From positions 1-64,000 of the forward strand of contig NZ_JAHBBE010000010.1 in NCBI RefSeq assembly GCF_019331805.1: a stretch of DNA of 64,000 bases, given 5' to 3'. This stretch comes from Bifidobacterium pongonis. Lineage in GTDB: Bacteria > Actinomycetota > Actinomycetes > Actinomycetales > Bifidobacteriaceae. A program made the position numbers and the translations under genes. The notes under the pieces are model-generated. The model was given only the letters and a program-made list of their open reading frames with translations, ran no database searches and was not told the origin of the DNA. The number at the start of each line of letters is the position of its first letter. Position 1 is the stretch's first letter. Shown piece after piece: positions 52,530 through 62,760 of this stretch.

Positions 52530-53540
52530 TCAGCGCTGGGAGATCTCGTCGATGCGGGCGAGCTCCTCATCGCTGAACTCGGTGTTGCGCATCGCGCCGA
52601 TATTGTCCAGAATCTGCTGCGGCTTGGAAGCGCCGACCAACACCGTGGTGACGGCGTCATCATGCAGCAGCCAGGCCAACGCCATTTCGGCCAGCGTCTG
52701 CCCGCGTTCGGCGGCGATGTCGTTCAGCTCACGGATCTGCTGCAGGCGTTCCGGCGTGAGCGCGGAATTCTGCAGGAATCGCGGATCCAACGCGATACGG
52801 CTATCCGCCGGCACGCCGTCGAGATACCGGTTCGTCAGCAGACCTTGGGCCAGCGGCGAGAACGTGATCAGCCCCTTGCCCAACCGCTTGGTGGTCTCCT
52901 TCAGACCGTTCCGCTCCACCGTACGGTCGAAGATGTTGTACTTGTTCTGATTGATGATGAACGGAACATGCAATTCGTCGAGGATCGCGGTGGCCTTCTC
53001 CAGCGTCGGACCGTCATAGTTGCTCAGACCCACGTACAGCGCCTTGCCGCTGGCGACCGCGGTGGCCAGCGCGCCCATGGTCTCCTCAAGCGGGGTGTCC
53101 GGATCCATGTGATGGTGGTAGAAGATATCCACGTAGTCGAGGCCGAGACGCGTCAGGCTCTGATCGAGCGAGGCGAGCATGTATTTGCGCGAACCCAGAT
53201 CGCCGTACGGTCCGGGCCACATCTCATAGCCGGCCTTGGTGCTCACGATGAGTTCGTCGCGATGATGACCGAAATAGTCGTGCAGCAGCTTGCCGCAGTT
53301 GCGTTCCGCGCTACCCGGTTCGGGGCCGTAGTTGTTGGCCAGGTCGAAATGCGTGATGCCGTTGTCGAAGGCGGTGAACACGAGCTGCTTCATATGCTCG
53401 TAAGGGGTCAGATCGCCGAAATTATGCCAGAAGCCGAGCGAGATGGCGGGAAGCCGCAGGCCGGATGTGCCGCAATGGCGGTAGTCCATGGAGTCGTAAC
53501 GGCTGGGGGAAGGCGTGTATACGGTAGTCGGTTCGAACAT
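52530..53540 (-). CDS. Aldo-keto reductase (YghZ / L-glyceraldehyde 3-phosphate reductase type)
   Basis: This 336-residue NADPH-dependent reductase has the AKR tetrad: Asp and Tyr in FDLANNYGPEPGSAE, Lys in VSTKAGYEMWPG, and His in DIFYHHHMDPDTP. These motifs closely follow E. coli YghZ/Gpr (AKR14), which detoxifies L-glyceraldehyde 3-phosphate and methylglyoxal. The start ATG at 53540 has AAGGA eight to nine bases upstream; a frame extension of five codons upstream is not needed. It lies between a terminator and pncB, on the same strand as pncB, with a hairpin between. Confidence 0.9.
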   Translation of the reverse strand: MFEPTTVYTPSPSRYDSMDYRHCGTSGLRLPAISLGFWHNFGDLTPYEHMKQLVFTAFDNGITHFDLANNYGPEPGSAERNCGKLLHDYFGHHRDELIVSTKAGYEMWPGPYGDLGSRKYMLASLDQSLTRLGLDYVDIFYHHHMDPDTPLEETMGALATAVASGKALYVGLSNYDGPTLEKATAILDELHVPFIINQNKYNIFDRTVERNGLKETTKRLGKGLITFSPLAQGLLTNRYLDGVPADSRIALDPRFLQNSALTPERLQQIRELNDIAAERGQTLAEMALAWLLHDDAVTTVLVGASKPQQILDNIGAMRNTEFSDEELARIDEISQR

Positions 53541-53597
53541 GATGCAATCCTTCATTGGAATGATCGGATGGACGAACCTATGGTAGCGCGGGAGAGA

Positions 53598-53646
53598 CCG
53601 CGGGGAAGCCGGGGAGTGTCCCGATGGGTTCCCGACTTCCCCGCGG
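53598..53646 (-). terminator. pncB terminator
   Basis: CCGCGGGGAAG pairs with CTTCCCCGCGG, with an inner GGGA/TCCC region. It lies just past the pncB stop; no T tail. Confidence 0.6.
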
Positions 53647-53652
53647 CGGCGG

Positions 53653-54975
53653 TCACAGCACGGTGATTTCGGTGGGGATGACCGGATCGCCCTTCATGAG
53701 GCTCTGCGCGGTGATCGGCAGTTCGTTCAGCGCCGCGGCGCGGTAGTCGTGCGCACGCATGATCGCGTCATGACCCTGCCAGCTGGAATCGATCTGACCA
53801 TGATCGACGTAATCGACCAGCAGATCCTTCCAACCCTCATCCGGCGTGTAACCGGCGAGCTTCTCCTCGGAACCGGAGATCACATGCTCGGCGTCGGCCA
53901 GATTGTATTCGTAGGAACGGTAGGCGAGCTTGCGGCCCGGAGTGGTGGCCTTGTCCTTGCTCTTCTTCATGACCGGCGCCATCACGCCGTCCGCGCCCTC
54001 GCGCTCGGTCAGCTTGTACACCATGGCGCAGGTGGGTGCGCCCGAGCCGGTGACCAGCATGGTGCCCACGCCGTAGGAATCCACCGGCGCGGTCTGCAGC
54101 GCGGCCAACGCGTACTCGTCCAGATCGTTGGTGACGGTGATGCGCGTGTTCGTGGCTCCCAGCGCGTCCAGCTGGTTGCGCACGCGCTGCGCCAGGGAGG
54201 CAAGGTCGCCGGAATCGATGCGCACGCCGCCCAGTTCGGGGCCGGCCACCTCGACGGCGGTCTTCACGGCCTCCTCGATGTTGTACGTGTCCACCAGCAG
54301 CGTGGTGTTCCTGCCCAGCGCGGCAATCTGCGATTCGAAGGCGCTGCGCTCATCGTCATGCACCAGCGTGAAGCAGTGCGCCGCGGTGCCGATCGCCTTC
54401 AAGCCGTACAGCTGTGCGGCCAGCAGATTGGCGGTCCCCTGGAATCCGCCCACCACGGCGGCGCGTGCGGCGGCCACGGCCGACCATTCGTTCGTGCGGC
54501 GTCCGCCCATATCCATGCACGGACGGTCCTTCGCGGCGCTGACCATACGGCTTGCGGCGGAGGCGACCGCGGAATCATAGTTCAGGATCGACAGCACCAG
54601 CGTCTCCAGCAGGGTGCACTCGCCGAACGTGCCTTCGATCTGCAAGATCGGGGAGTTCGGGAAGAACATCTCGCCTTCGCGGTAGCCCTTGATGGATCCG
54701 GAGAAGTGGAAGTTCTCCAGCCAGTCGATGGTTTCGGGGCTCACCACCTTGCGGTCGGCCAGGAATTTCAGGTCCTCGCCGTCCAGATGGAAACGCTCGA
54801 GCGCGTCGAGAATACGGCCGGTTCCGGCGACCACTCCGTAACGCCGGCCCGCGGGCAGATGCCTGGTGAACACTTCGAACACGCACTTGCGGTTCGCGGT
54901 GCCGTCCTTCAGGCAGGCGTCCAACATCGTGTACTCATACATGTCGGTCATAAGAGCCGGCGAATAATCCACCAT
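53653..54975 (-). CDS. pncB: Nicotinate phosphoribosyltransferase
   Basis: This 440-residue enzyme converts nicotinate and PRPP to nicotinate mononucleotide in NAD salvage. Family blocks are ALMTDMYEYTMLDACL at the start, FEVFTRHLPAGRRYGVVAGTG, RRTNEWSAVAAARAA near the substrate site, LVDTYN with GGVRIDSGDLASLA, and VTNDLDE. The ATG is preceded by AGGACAG. It is transcribed divergently from rph with a 260-base region between them that contains an 11-bp tandem repeat. Confidence 0.93.
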   Translation of the reverse strand: MVDYSPALMTDMYEYTMLDACLKDGTANRKCVFEVFTRHLPAGRRYGVVAGTGRILDALERFHLDGEDLKFLADRKVVSPETIDWLENFHFSGSIKGYREGEMFFPNSPILQIEGTFGECTLLETLVLSILNYDSAVASAASRMVSAAKDRPCMDMGGRRTNEWSAVAAARAAVVGGFQGTANLLAAQLYGLKAIGTAAHCFTLVHDDERSAFESQIAALGRNTTLLVDTYNIEEAVKTAVEVAGPELGGVRIDSGDLASLAQRVRNQLDALGATNTRITVTNDLDEYALAALQTAPVDSYGVGTMLVTGSGAPTCAMVYKLTEREGADGVMAPVMKKSKDKATTPGRKLAYRSYEYNLADAEHVISGSEEKLAGYTPDEGWKDLLVDYVDHGQIDSSWQGHDAIMRAHDYRAAALNELPITAQSLMKGDPVIPTEITVL

Positions 54976-55178
54976 TCTTCTGTCCTGTCTCGTGGTGACT
55001 GGTGGTCGGGGCGGCCGTCAGGCGACGGATGGGCGACTGATAGTCACCCCGACTAAATGTTATTCAGACTGTAAGCCGTGGAACGCTCTCGCGCAACGGG
55101 AAAGCTCGCCACGCGAACGGGGAGCGCGGGAGCGGGCGTTGGCATGGGTGTGGAAGTGGGCGCGGGCGTGCGGGGTTT

Positions 55179-55222
55179 GACGGCGTGAGGACGGCGTGAG
55201 GACGGCGTGAGGACGGCGTGCG
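55179..55222 (+). repeat. 11-bp tandem repeat, four copies
   Basis: GACGGCGTGAG repeated three times perfectly and a fourth time with the last two bases changed. It ends two bases before the rph -10 box, so copy number would alter the rph promoter region. Confidence 0.85.
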
Positions 55223-55224
55223 CG

Positions 55225-55230
55225 TAAGCT
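55225..55230 (+). promoter_or_regulatory. -10 box of rph
   Basis: TAAGCT seven bases before the rph ATG, no Shine-Dalgarno; leaderless geometry. Confidence 0.5.
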
Positions 55231-55237
55231 GGGGCGC

Positions 55238-56002
55238 ATGGTTGAAATCACAGATATGTTGGGTGAACGTTCCATTGTCCGTGCGGATGGTCGCAAGGTC
55301 GACGAGTTGCGACCGGTGCGCATCACGCGTCATTTCACGGACGCTCCGGAAGGTTCCGTGCTCATCGAATGCGGTAATACGCGCGTCATGTGCACGGCCA
55401 CCTTCACCGCCGGCGTGCCGCGCTGGCGCAAGGATTCCGGACTGGGCTGGGTCACCGCCGAATACGCGATGCTTCCAAGGGCCACTGCCGAACGCACCGA
55501 CCGTGAATCCGTCCGCGGCAAGATCGGCGGCCGTACGCACGAGATCAGCCGTCTGATCGGGCGTTGCCTGCGCGGTGTGGTCGACATGAAGGCGCTGGGC
55601 GAGAACATGATCCAGATCGATTGCGACGTGCTGCAGGCCGATGGCGGCACGCGCACCGCTTCCGTGACCGGCGCGTACGTGGCGCTGGCCGACGCGTTGG
55701 ACTGGGCGGAGCAGCATAAGCTCATCCGTTCCGCCAAGAAGGTGCTCACTGATTGCGTGTCCGCGGTGTCGGTCGGCGTGATCAGCGGCACGCCCATGCT
55801 CGACCTGCCGTACACGGAAGACAGCTCCGCCATGACCGACATGAACGTCGCCATGACCGGTTCCGGCGCGTTCATCGAACTGCAGGGCACCGCCGAACAT
55901 CGCCCGTTCACCCGCGAGGAGCTTGGTACGCTGCTCGACCTGGCCGAGAAGGGCAACAAGGAACTGCAGGAGGCTCAGCGCGCGGCGCTCGCCGAGGACT
56001 GA
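55238..56002 (+). CDS. rph: Ribonuclease PH
   Basis: This 254-residue phosphorolytic 3'-5' exonuclease trims tRNA 3' ends. The fold is recognised by [59 protein letters not shown] and the closing [20 protein letters not shown]. The start follows TAAGCT by seven bases and has no ribosome binding site. rdgB follows on the same strand 123 bases later, the usual actinobacterial pairing. Confidence 0.95.
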   Translation: MVEITDMLGERSIVRADGRKVDELRPVRITRHFTDAPEGSVLIECGNTRVMCTATFTAGVPRWRKDSGLGWVTAEYAMLPRATAERTDRESVRGKIGGRTHEISRLIGRCLRGVVDMKALGENMIQIDCDVLQADGGTRTASVTGAYVALADALDWAEQHKLIRSAKKVLTDCVSAVSVGVISGTPMLDLPYTEDSSAMTDMNVAMTGSGAFIELQGTAEHRPFTREELGTLLDLAEKGNKELQEAQRAALAED

Positions 56003-56125
56003 GCGCCGGTTCGGCGTTATCGGCGTTTACGTTCATGACGTTCATGACGTTCATGGTCGTGAGAATGCCGAACGGAATCACACGGAATCACACGGAATCA
56101 CGGAAACGGAATCAAAGGAGACAAT

Positions 56126-56785
56126 ATGCGCATCATCGTCGCCACGCATAACGAAGGCAAACTCAAGGAGATCCGCCGCATTCTCGCCGAGGATCTGGGC
56201 GAGACGGCCGAGCAGGTGGAACTGGTTTCCGCCGGTTCGCTGAATCTTCCCGACCCGGTGGAGGATGGCGTCACCTTCCAAGAGAACGCGCTGCTCAAGG
56301 CGCGTGACGTGGCCGCCCGTACCGGTTGCCCGGCCATCGCCGACGATTCCGGTCTGATCGTGGATGTGATGGGCGCGGCCCCGGGCATCCTGTCCGCGCG
56401 CTGGGCCGGCGAACACGGCAACGACAAGGCCAACAACGCGCTGCTGCTGGCCCAGCTGGCCGATATTCCGGACGCCAGGCGCACCGCCCGTTTCCGCTGC
56501 GCCGCCGCGCTGGTGGTGCCGGGCGAGGCCGATGCCGCGCCGTACCCGATCGCGTCCGAAACCGTGGAGCTCGGCGAGATGCCGGGCGTGCTGCTGCATG
56601 AGGCGCACGGAACGAACGGTTTCGGCTACGATCCGCTGTTCGTGCCGGGCGATCAGCCCGCGCGCGCCGTTGAGGCCGGTGAACGACTCACATCGGCCGA
56701 AATGACCCCGGAGGAGAAGAACGCCATCTCCCATCGCGGCAAGGCGTTGAAGGCCCTGGTCCCCGCAGTCCGCGCCCTGTTCTGA
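56126..56785 (+). CDS. rdgB: Non-canonical purine NTP pyrophosphatase (XTP/dITPase)
   Basis: This 219-residue Ham1/RdgB enzyme hydrolyses dITP and XTP to monophosphates to keep them out of DNA and RNA. Motifs are IVATHNEGKLKEIRRIL at the N-terminus, AIADDSGLIVDVMGAAPGI (catalytic Asp), SARWAGE, FGYDPLFVPG and ISHRGKALKAL. The ATG has AAAGGAG upstream. Its 3' end opens into the second hairpin-repeat array, which lies between it and the convergent AEC transporter. Confidence 0.94.
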   Translation: MRIIVATHNEGKLKEIRRILAEDLGETAEQVELVSAGSLNLPDPVEDGVTFQENALLKARDVAARTGCPAIADDSGLIVDVMGAAPGILSARWAGEHGNDKANNALLLAQLADIPDARRTARFRCAAALVVPGEADAAPYPIASETVELGEMPGVLLHEAHGTNGFGYDPLFVPGDQPARAVEAGERLTSAEMTPEEKNAISHRGKALKALVPAVRALF

Positions 56786-56855
56786 CACATCCGCCGGTTC
56801 GCGCGTCATTCCAACTTCCGCTGGTTCGCGCGTCGCTCCGGCTGGGGCGTGCATT

Positions 56856-57289
56856 ACCGAAATCGGACAAATTTCCCCTATTTTTGTCTGATTTCGGTTG
56901 AATAAGCGGGTGAATTGTGGCCGTGCTATTCCCCTCGTGTCACTCATTACCGGAATCGGACAAAATCGGCCTGTTTTTGTCTGATTTCGGTTGGGGTGTG
57001 CGTTACTGAAATCAGACAAATTTCCCCCATTTCTGTCTGATTTTGGTTGAATAAGCGGGTGAGTCTGTAGCCGTGCTATTTCCCGTGCCACTCATTACCG
57101 GAATCGGACAAAATCGCCCTGTTTTTGTCTGATTTCGGTTGGGGTGTGCGTTACCGGAATCAGACAAATTTCCCCCATTTTTGTCTGATTTCGGTTGAAT
57201 AAGCGGGTGAGCCTGTAGCTGTGCTATTCCCCTCGTGTCACTCATTACCGGAATCGGACAGATTTGGGCTGTTTTTGTCTGATTTTGAT
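56856..57289 (+). repeat. Array 2 of 43-nt hairpin repeats (6 copies)
   Basis: Units begin at 56856, 56949, 57005, 57097, 57153 and 57247, each 43 nt and of the same consensus as array 1. Start-to-start distances alternate 93/56/92/56/94, so the array is a tandem of a roughly 148-bp block holding two units. Linkers differ from those of array 1. Loops alternate between TTTCCCC-like and ATCGGCCTG-like types. Arm changes are mostly G-U compatible in the plus strand; the last unit has one true mismatch. It sits after rdgB and before the convergent AEC transporter. Confidence 0.85.
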
Positions 57290-57351
57290 TGGGGTGGAGG
57301 AGAGGAAGATGCGGGGCCGGGGCGTGGGGTCGGAGTGCGGGAGACGCGGAA

Positions 57352-58362
57352 TCACATGCCCATTGCGGCGAAGAGATAGTGCGCGCCGGTCATCATGATC
57401 AGGCTCAGCACGGCGGTGATGGTCAGTGAGAATCCGGCGAGCTTGGCGTTGCCCAGAACCCGGTCGGTGAACAGCGTGGAGAACACGGCGATCGGCGCGA
57501 GGCAGCACAGCGCCACGGCTTCGCGGATCGACGCGGAGAACGGCAGCAGGAACCATGCGGCGGCGGCGAACGCGATCGCGAATGGCACGCGCCAGCCGAT
57601 CACCGTCAGCACATCCTTCACATCACGGTGCGAGGCGGGCAAGTCCATCAGCATACCCACCATGAGCATCGCGCAGAACGAGTTCGCGTTCGACAACGGC
57701 TGCACCATCGTGGCGATCCAGCCGGGAATCTTCACCTGGGCGAGCGTGAGCACGATCATCAGCATGTACACGTCGAACGGCACTGACCCGAAGAAGCCCT
57801 TCATCACATTGCATATCAGCGCCTTACGTGCCAAACGGCGGGCATCCTTATCCTTCGGCTTGACGTACGGCAGGGTCGGCGCATCGCCGGCATGCTGTTC
57901 GCTCAGCGTCTTGCCTGGCTGGATGTGCAGCAGCTGCTGCGTCATCACGTTGGTTCCGGCCGCCACCATCACGCAGTTGCCGATATCGAACATGGCCGCG
58001 GGCACGATGGCTGCGGTTCCCAGAAACGCGGAGACCACGGGGAAGCAGAAGCAGCCCACGTTGAATCCCGACCCGTTGAGCATCATGAACGCCCGTCGCG
58101 CCACGGGTTTGCGCATGGTGGCGAGGAAGATCACGATGGGCGGGATGGATGCGACGATCAAGCCGAATACGGAGATCCACAGCAGTTTGATCTCATGCGG
58201 GTTCGTCGCGAACGAGTAGACGATCGCGCCGGGCAGTACGAGGTCGAAGATCGCCGTCTGCATGATCTTGTAGTCGCGTTGCCCGAAGAAACCGGCGCGT
58301 TTGAACGCATAACCGGCCAGAATGATCAGCAGTAGTGCAATGGGTTGGATAAGCGCCGACAT
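57352..58362 (-). CDS. AEC family transporter (auxin efflux carrier type)
   Basis: This 336-residue membrane protein has about ten helices in two halves with a charged central loop (about 150-185, QPGKTLSEQHAGDA then KPKDKDARRLARK), the layout of the AEC family. N-terminal VLPGAIVYSFATNP and MLNGSGFNVGCFCFP, and C-terminal motifs such as SNANSFCAMLMVGMLMDL, fit the family. Bacterial members export or exchange small organic anions such as malate; the substrate is unknown here. The ATG has GAGAGG upstream. It is divergent in orientation from rdgB, with the hairpin array between their stops. Confidence 0.85.
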   Translation of the reverse strand: MSALIQPIALLLIILAGYAFKRAGFFGQRDYKIMQTAIFDLVLPGAIVYSFATNPHEIKLLWISVFGLIVASIPPIVIFLATMRKPVARRAFMMLNGSGFNVGCFCFPVVSAFLGTAAIVPAAMFDIGNCVMVAAGTNVMTQQLLHIQPGKTLSEQHAGDAPTLPYVKPKDKDARRLARKALICNVMKGFFGSVPFDVYMLMIVLTLAQVKIPGWIATMVQPLSNANSFCAMLMVGMLMDLPASHRDVKDVLTVIGWRVPFAIAFAAAAWFLLPFSASIREAVALCCLAPIAVFSTLFTDRVLGNAKLAGFSLTITAVLSLIMMTGAHYLFAAMGM

Positions 58363-58601
58363 TCTCGTTCCCTGCCTCTTCTCATCTTCATCATCTTCTC
58401 ATCTTCATCATCGTCCCGCGTTCCGAACGCCACGCCCGTGGTCGCCTGCGGGCTCATCGTGCGGAACCGGTTGCCATGAACCGGTTGTCATCTTAGGCGT
58501 GACGCCGCGAATACGCGCGTGCCCTTCCACAAGTGGGATGGATGAGGGGAAAAGCGGACGGAACAAGCGAAACATGGTCGATCCATGATGTTCCTGAAAG
58601 G

Positions 58602-58682
58602 TGCGCGAGATGGGACTTGAACCCACACGTCAAAGACACAGGAACCTAAATCCTGCGCGTCTACCAATTCCGCCACTCGCGC
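58602..58682 (-). tRNA. tRNA-Leu (anticodon TAG)
   Basis: Acceptor GCGCGAG / CTCGCGC, D arm with TTGGTAGAC, anticodon arm CAGGA-TTTAGGT-TCCTG giving TAG, a long class II variable arm, and T arm GGGTTCAAGTCCC. Discriminator A; CCA not encoded. Confidence 0.95.
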
Positions 58683-58712
58683 GTGCCATCCGCCGTCGGC
58701 GGATATGCAAAA

Positions 58713-58740
58713 CCCTAGACGGGCGGAAACCCATCTAGGG
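58713..58740 (-). terminator. tRNA-Thr terminator
   Basis: CCCTAGA / TCTAGGG with an inner GGG/CCC pairing, followed by TTTT on the minus strand, between tRNA-Thr and tRNA-Leu. Confidence 0.75.
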
Positions 58741-58743
58741 TGA

Positions 58744-58819
58744 TGGAGCCACTTGTCAGAATCGAACTGACGACCTGCTCATTACGAGTGAGCCGCTCTA
58801 CCGACTGAGCTAAAGTGGC
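58744..58819 (-). tRNA. tRNA-Thr (anticodon CGT)
   Basis: Acceptor GCCACTT / AAGTGGC, D arm AGCTCAGTCGGTAGAGC, anticodon arm GCTCA-CTCGTAA-TGAGC giving CGT, T arm CAGTTCGATTCTG, discriminator T and encoded CCA (58746-58744). Confidence 0.95.
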
Positions 58820-58976
58820 GATGCTGGTGAATCGTATGCACGATCCACGCACAAAACGATTAGTGTACCGGAAAGTGTGAATTTGTCCAAATCGGCCGGT
58901 CCGGCACGTCGCGCGACCGGCATGACGGCACCGTTATGCGGGTGGGTGCGTCCCGGCCGCACGGCCTTGGCGCGGT

Positions 58977-58982
58977 TATTCT
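58977..58982 (+). promoter_or_regulatory. -10 box of the acyltransferase gene
   Basis: TATTCT seven bases before ATG 58990; supports that start over the in-frame 58936. Confidence 0.45.
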
Positions 58983-58989
58983 GTTAGAC

Positions 58990-60351
58990 ATGGCAACACG
59001 GTCAACCAGTCAACGAGCTTCACGCACTTCCGACGCGCGGCATACGCCCGAACACGTCGCGAGCGGCGTGCCTGTAGTGCCCGCAGCGTCTGTAGTGCCC
59101 GCAGCGTCCGCAGCGGCGGCACCCGCAACCCCCCGCGGCAAACGCCTGATCTCCATCGAAGTGCTACGCCTGCTCGCCATCGTCGGCATCGCCGTGTTCC
59201 ATACTTTCCTGCAACTTTATGTCCAAGCGATATGGATGGGCCCGCAACCCTCCGCCGCCGACGCGGCCAACCCCGTCTCCGCGCTCGCGGCCTCCCATGG
59301 CGCGATGTGGATCGTCGCCATGATCATGTACTGCGGCGCGTGGGGCAACCATATCTTCTTCATGATTTCCGGGTTCTTCCTCATACCGCGCATGTGCATC
59401 GCGTGTCGATCCGACGGCTACTGGGGTCGGCAGCTGCGAGCTACCGGGCGGCGCGTGGTGATGCTGCTGGCCACGGTCGTGTTCTATCTGCTGCTCACCG
59501 TGGTGGTTGGACATCTGCTGGCGTGGGAGAGGAGCTCGCGCTGGACCGATCTTATCTACGAACTGGAATTCGTCTGGTTGTATCTGGTGTTCGTCGCGCT
59601 CGCCCCGGCGATTGCCTGGGTGATGGGCAGGCTTGGCACTCGCGCGAGCGCCGTGCTGGTCGGCATCATGCTCGTCGCCGTATACGCGCTGAACATCTAC
59701 GTGGCGTGCACTTGGCAGGCGCAGTATGGGCAGCGCAGCCTGCTGGATTGGCGCAAGCAGATGAGCGCGGTCAGCTACGCCGCGTCGTTCATATTGGCGG
59801 GACTGCTCGGTTGGGCACTACGGACAATGAAGGACCGCTCGACGGCGCGTCCCCTGTGGTCCGAGCGTCGATTCTGGACGCGCGGCATCGTCATCCTGAT
59901 CGTGGCCGCCGGTGCGATCACGGGCATCATGGCCATGCGGACGACGTATACCGCACTGTACGCGCTGTCGTTCAAATCGACTTCCCTGATATCCTTCGCG
60001 CTCGCGGTTTGTGCACTGATGGCCGCGGCATGCCCGCCGCGTCACGCCCATGGCCGTGGCGTATCCGCCCGCGTCGGGGATGCCGTCACGGCGCTCGCTT
60101 CAGGCATTCTCGGTTTCTATGTTGTGCAGACGCTCGCCCATGCGCCGTGGGATGCCATTGATGCGCGCTTCCTGCAGCCGCTGCTGACCGGTGCCGCGGC
60201 GTTGCCTGCCGGCTCTACGGCGGCATTCCTGGGATTGCTGCGTTGGATTGCGCTGGGTGCGGTGTGCTCGCTGGTCTACGTCGTCGTGATTTGCCTGTTC
60301 GATCGCTTCGTCCGCCGTCCGCTGCTGCGGGCCGTTCATCTGTCGAAATGA
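58990..60351 (+). CDS. Acyltransferase 3 family membrane protein
   Basis: This 453-residue protein has an Ala/Ser/Arg-rich N-terminal tail (about 55 residues) and about ten membrane helices. The first helix, ISIEVLRLLAIVGIAVFH, has the Arg and His expected for the OafA/WecH acyltransferase 3 fold. Such enzymes O-acetylate or acylate surface polysaccharide or peptidoglycan. No polysaccharide genes lie nearby, so the acceptor is unknown. The start at 58990 is chosen because TATTCT ends seven bases upstream; the open frame extends to 58936 without a ribosome binding site. Confidence 0.83.
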   Translation: MATRSTSQRASRTSDARHTPEHVASGVPVVPAASVVPAASAAAAPATPRGKRLISIEVLRLLAIVGIAVFHTFLQLYVQAIWMGPQPSAADAANPVSALAASHGAMWIVAMIMYCGAWGNHIFFMISGFFLIPRMCIACRSDGYWGRQLRATGRRVVMLLATVVFYLLLTVVVGHLLAWERSSRWTDLIYELEFVWLYLVFVALAPAIAWVMGRLGTRASAVLVGIMLVAVYALNIYVACTWQAQYGQRSLLDWRKQMSAVSYAASFILAGLLGWALRTMKDRSTARPLWSERRFWTRGIVILIVAAGAITGIMAMRTTYTALYALSFKSTSLISFALAVCALMAAACPPRHAHGRGVSARVGDAVTALASGILGFYVVQTLAHAPWDAIDARFLQPLLTGAAALPAGSTAAFLGLLRWIALGAVCSLVYVVVICLFDRFVRRPLLRAVHLSK

Positions 60352-60598
60352 CGGTCTGTGCGGGGTGTCGTCATGAGTACGTTTGCATCCTTGCGATTCC
60401 CCGCGTGTTGCGTGCCTGATGTGCGCTAATCGGCGGTGTGGTGAGCGTTTGTGGGCGATTATGTGCGCGGCTTGCGAACTTATGTGTTCCTGTGTCCTCT
60501 TTTGTGAGTATCTTGGTACGTGGAAGGAGGCGGTGACGCACGCCATATTCAGGGCTTGAGCCACTGCTTCATGGTGATGATGAAAGGACCAATTACAC

Positions 60599-62281
<1,683 letters not shown>

Positions 62282-62296
<15 letters not shown>

Positions 62297-62404
62297 TCTT
62301 CGATCAGAACGCTGTGCTTAGCGACGCATGCGACGCTACCGCTGCATGCTGCTACGGACAGTTCACTGGACTGTCCGTCATAGGGAGTTCTGATCTTCGA
62401 TCAG
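62282..62404 (+). repeat. Direct repeat of the pgi 3' end
   Basis: The 26-base sequence starting CATAGGGAGTTC and ending TTCGATCAG occurs at 62282-62307, overlapping the pgi stop codon, and again identically at 62379-62404. The 71 bases between include a perfect hairpin, ACGGACAGT / ACTGTCCGT. It resembles a duplicated attachment or insertion footprint; no integrase is present. Confidence 0.8.
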
Positions 62405-62460
62405 GCGTTACCCCGTTTCCCCTATTGGGGACGCCGGTTAGTCCGGCGGGGGAGGTAGCG

Positions 62461-62492
62461 AAAGGTCCGTCCGCGGATGCGGGCGGGCCTTT
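62461..62492 (+). terminator. pgi terminator
   Basis: AAAGGTCCGTCCGC pairs with GCGGGCGGGCCTTT using two G-U pairs, and is followed by TTCC. It separates pgi from the rplS leader. Confidence 0.75.
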
Positions 62493-62599
62493 CCGCGTAT
62501 CCGGGCGCATGTCGCCGTACGTCAAAAGGAGCCTGTAAGCTTGAACGTTGATGTGCCGAGAAGCGGGACGCCGCATAATCCCGCTGCTCAACAGGTCCA

Positions 62600-62718
62600 G
62601 CCGTACGGTCGGAATGATCGGAATACGGCGGATTGGCACCACTCCGAGGGCAAACCCGAGGAGAAACCAACAGGCATATGCGCCGCAACGGCGACACGCG
62701 GAACGCGTGGCATATGCC
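62600..62718 (+). promoter_or_regulatory. Structured rplS leader with three-way junction
   Basis: Hairpin 62600-62629 (GCCGTA / TACGGC). Then stem GGCATATGC (62673-62681) pairs with GCATATGCC (62710-62718) and encloses two perfect hairpins, GCCG-CAA-CGGC (62682-62692) and CACGCG-GAA-CGCGTG (62695-62709). The fold ends 42 bases before the rplS start. It may be an L19-responsive or other cis-regulatory RNA; this is inference. Confidence 0.6.
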
Positions 62719-62760
62719 CCAACCAGTGCACTGATATGCGGCAGTGACCGAGGAATAGCA

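Noticed and set aside
62548-62760. N-terminal extension of L19 by 71 in-frame codons
   Set aside because: The extension lies in a structured leader, lacks L19 similarity, and the internal ATG has a good ribosome binding site.
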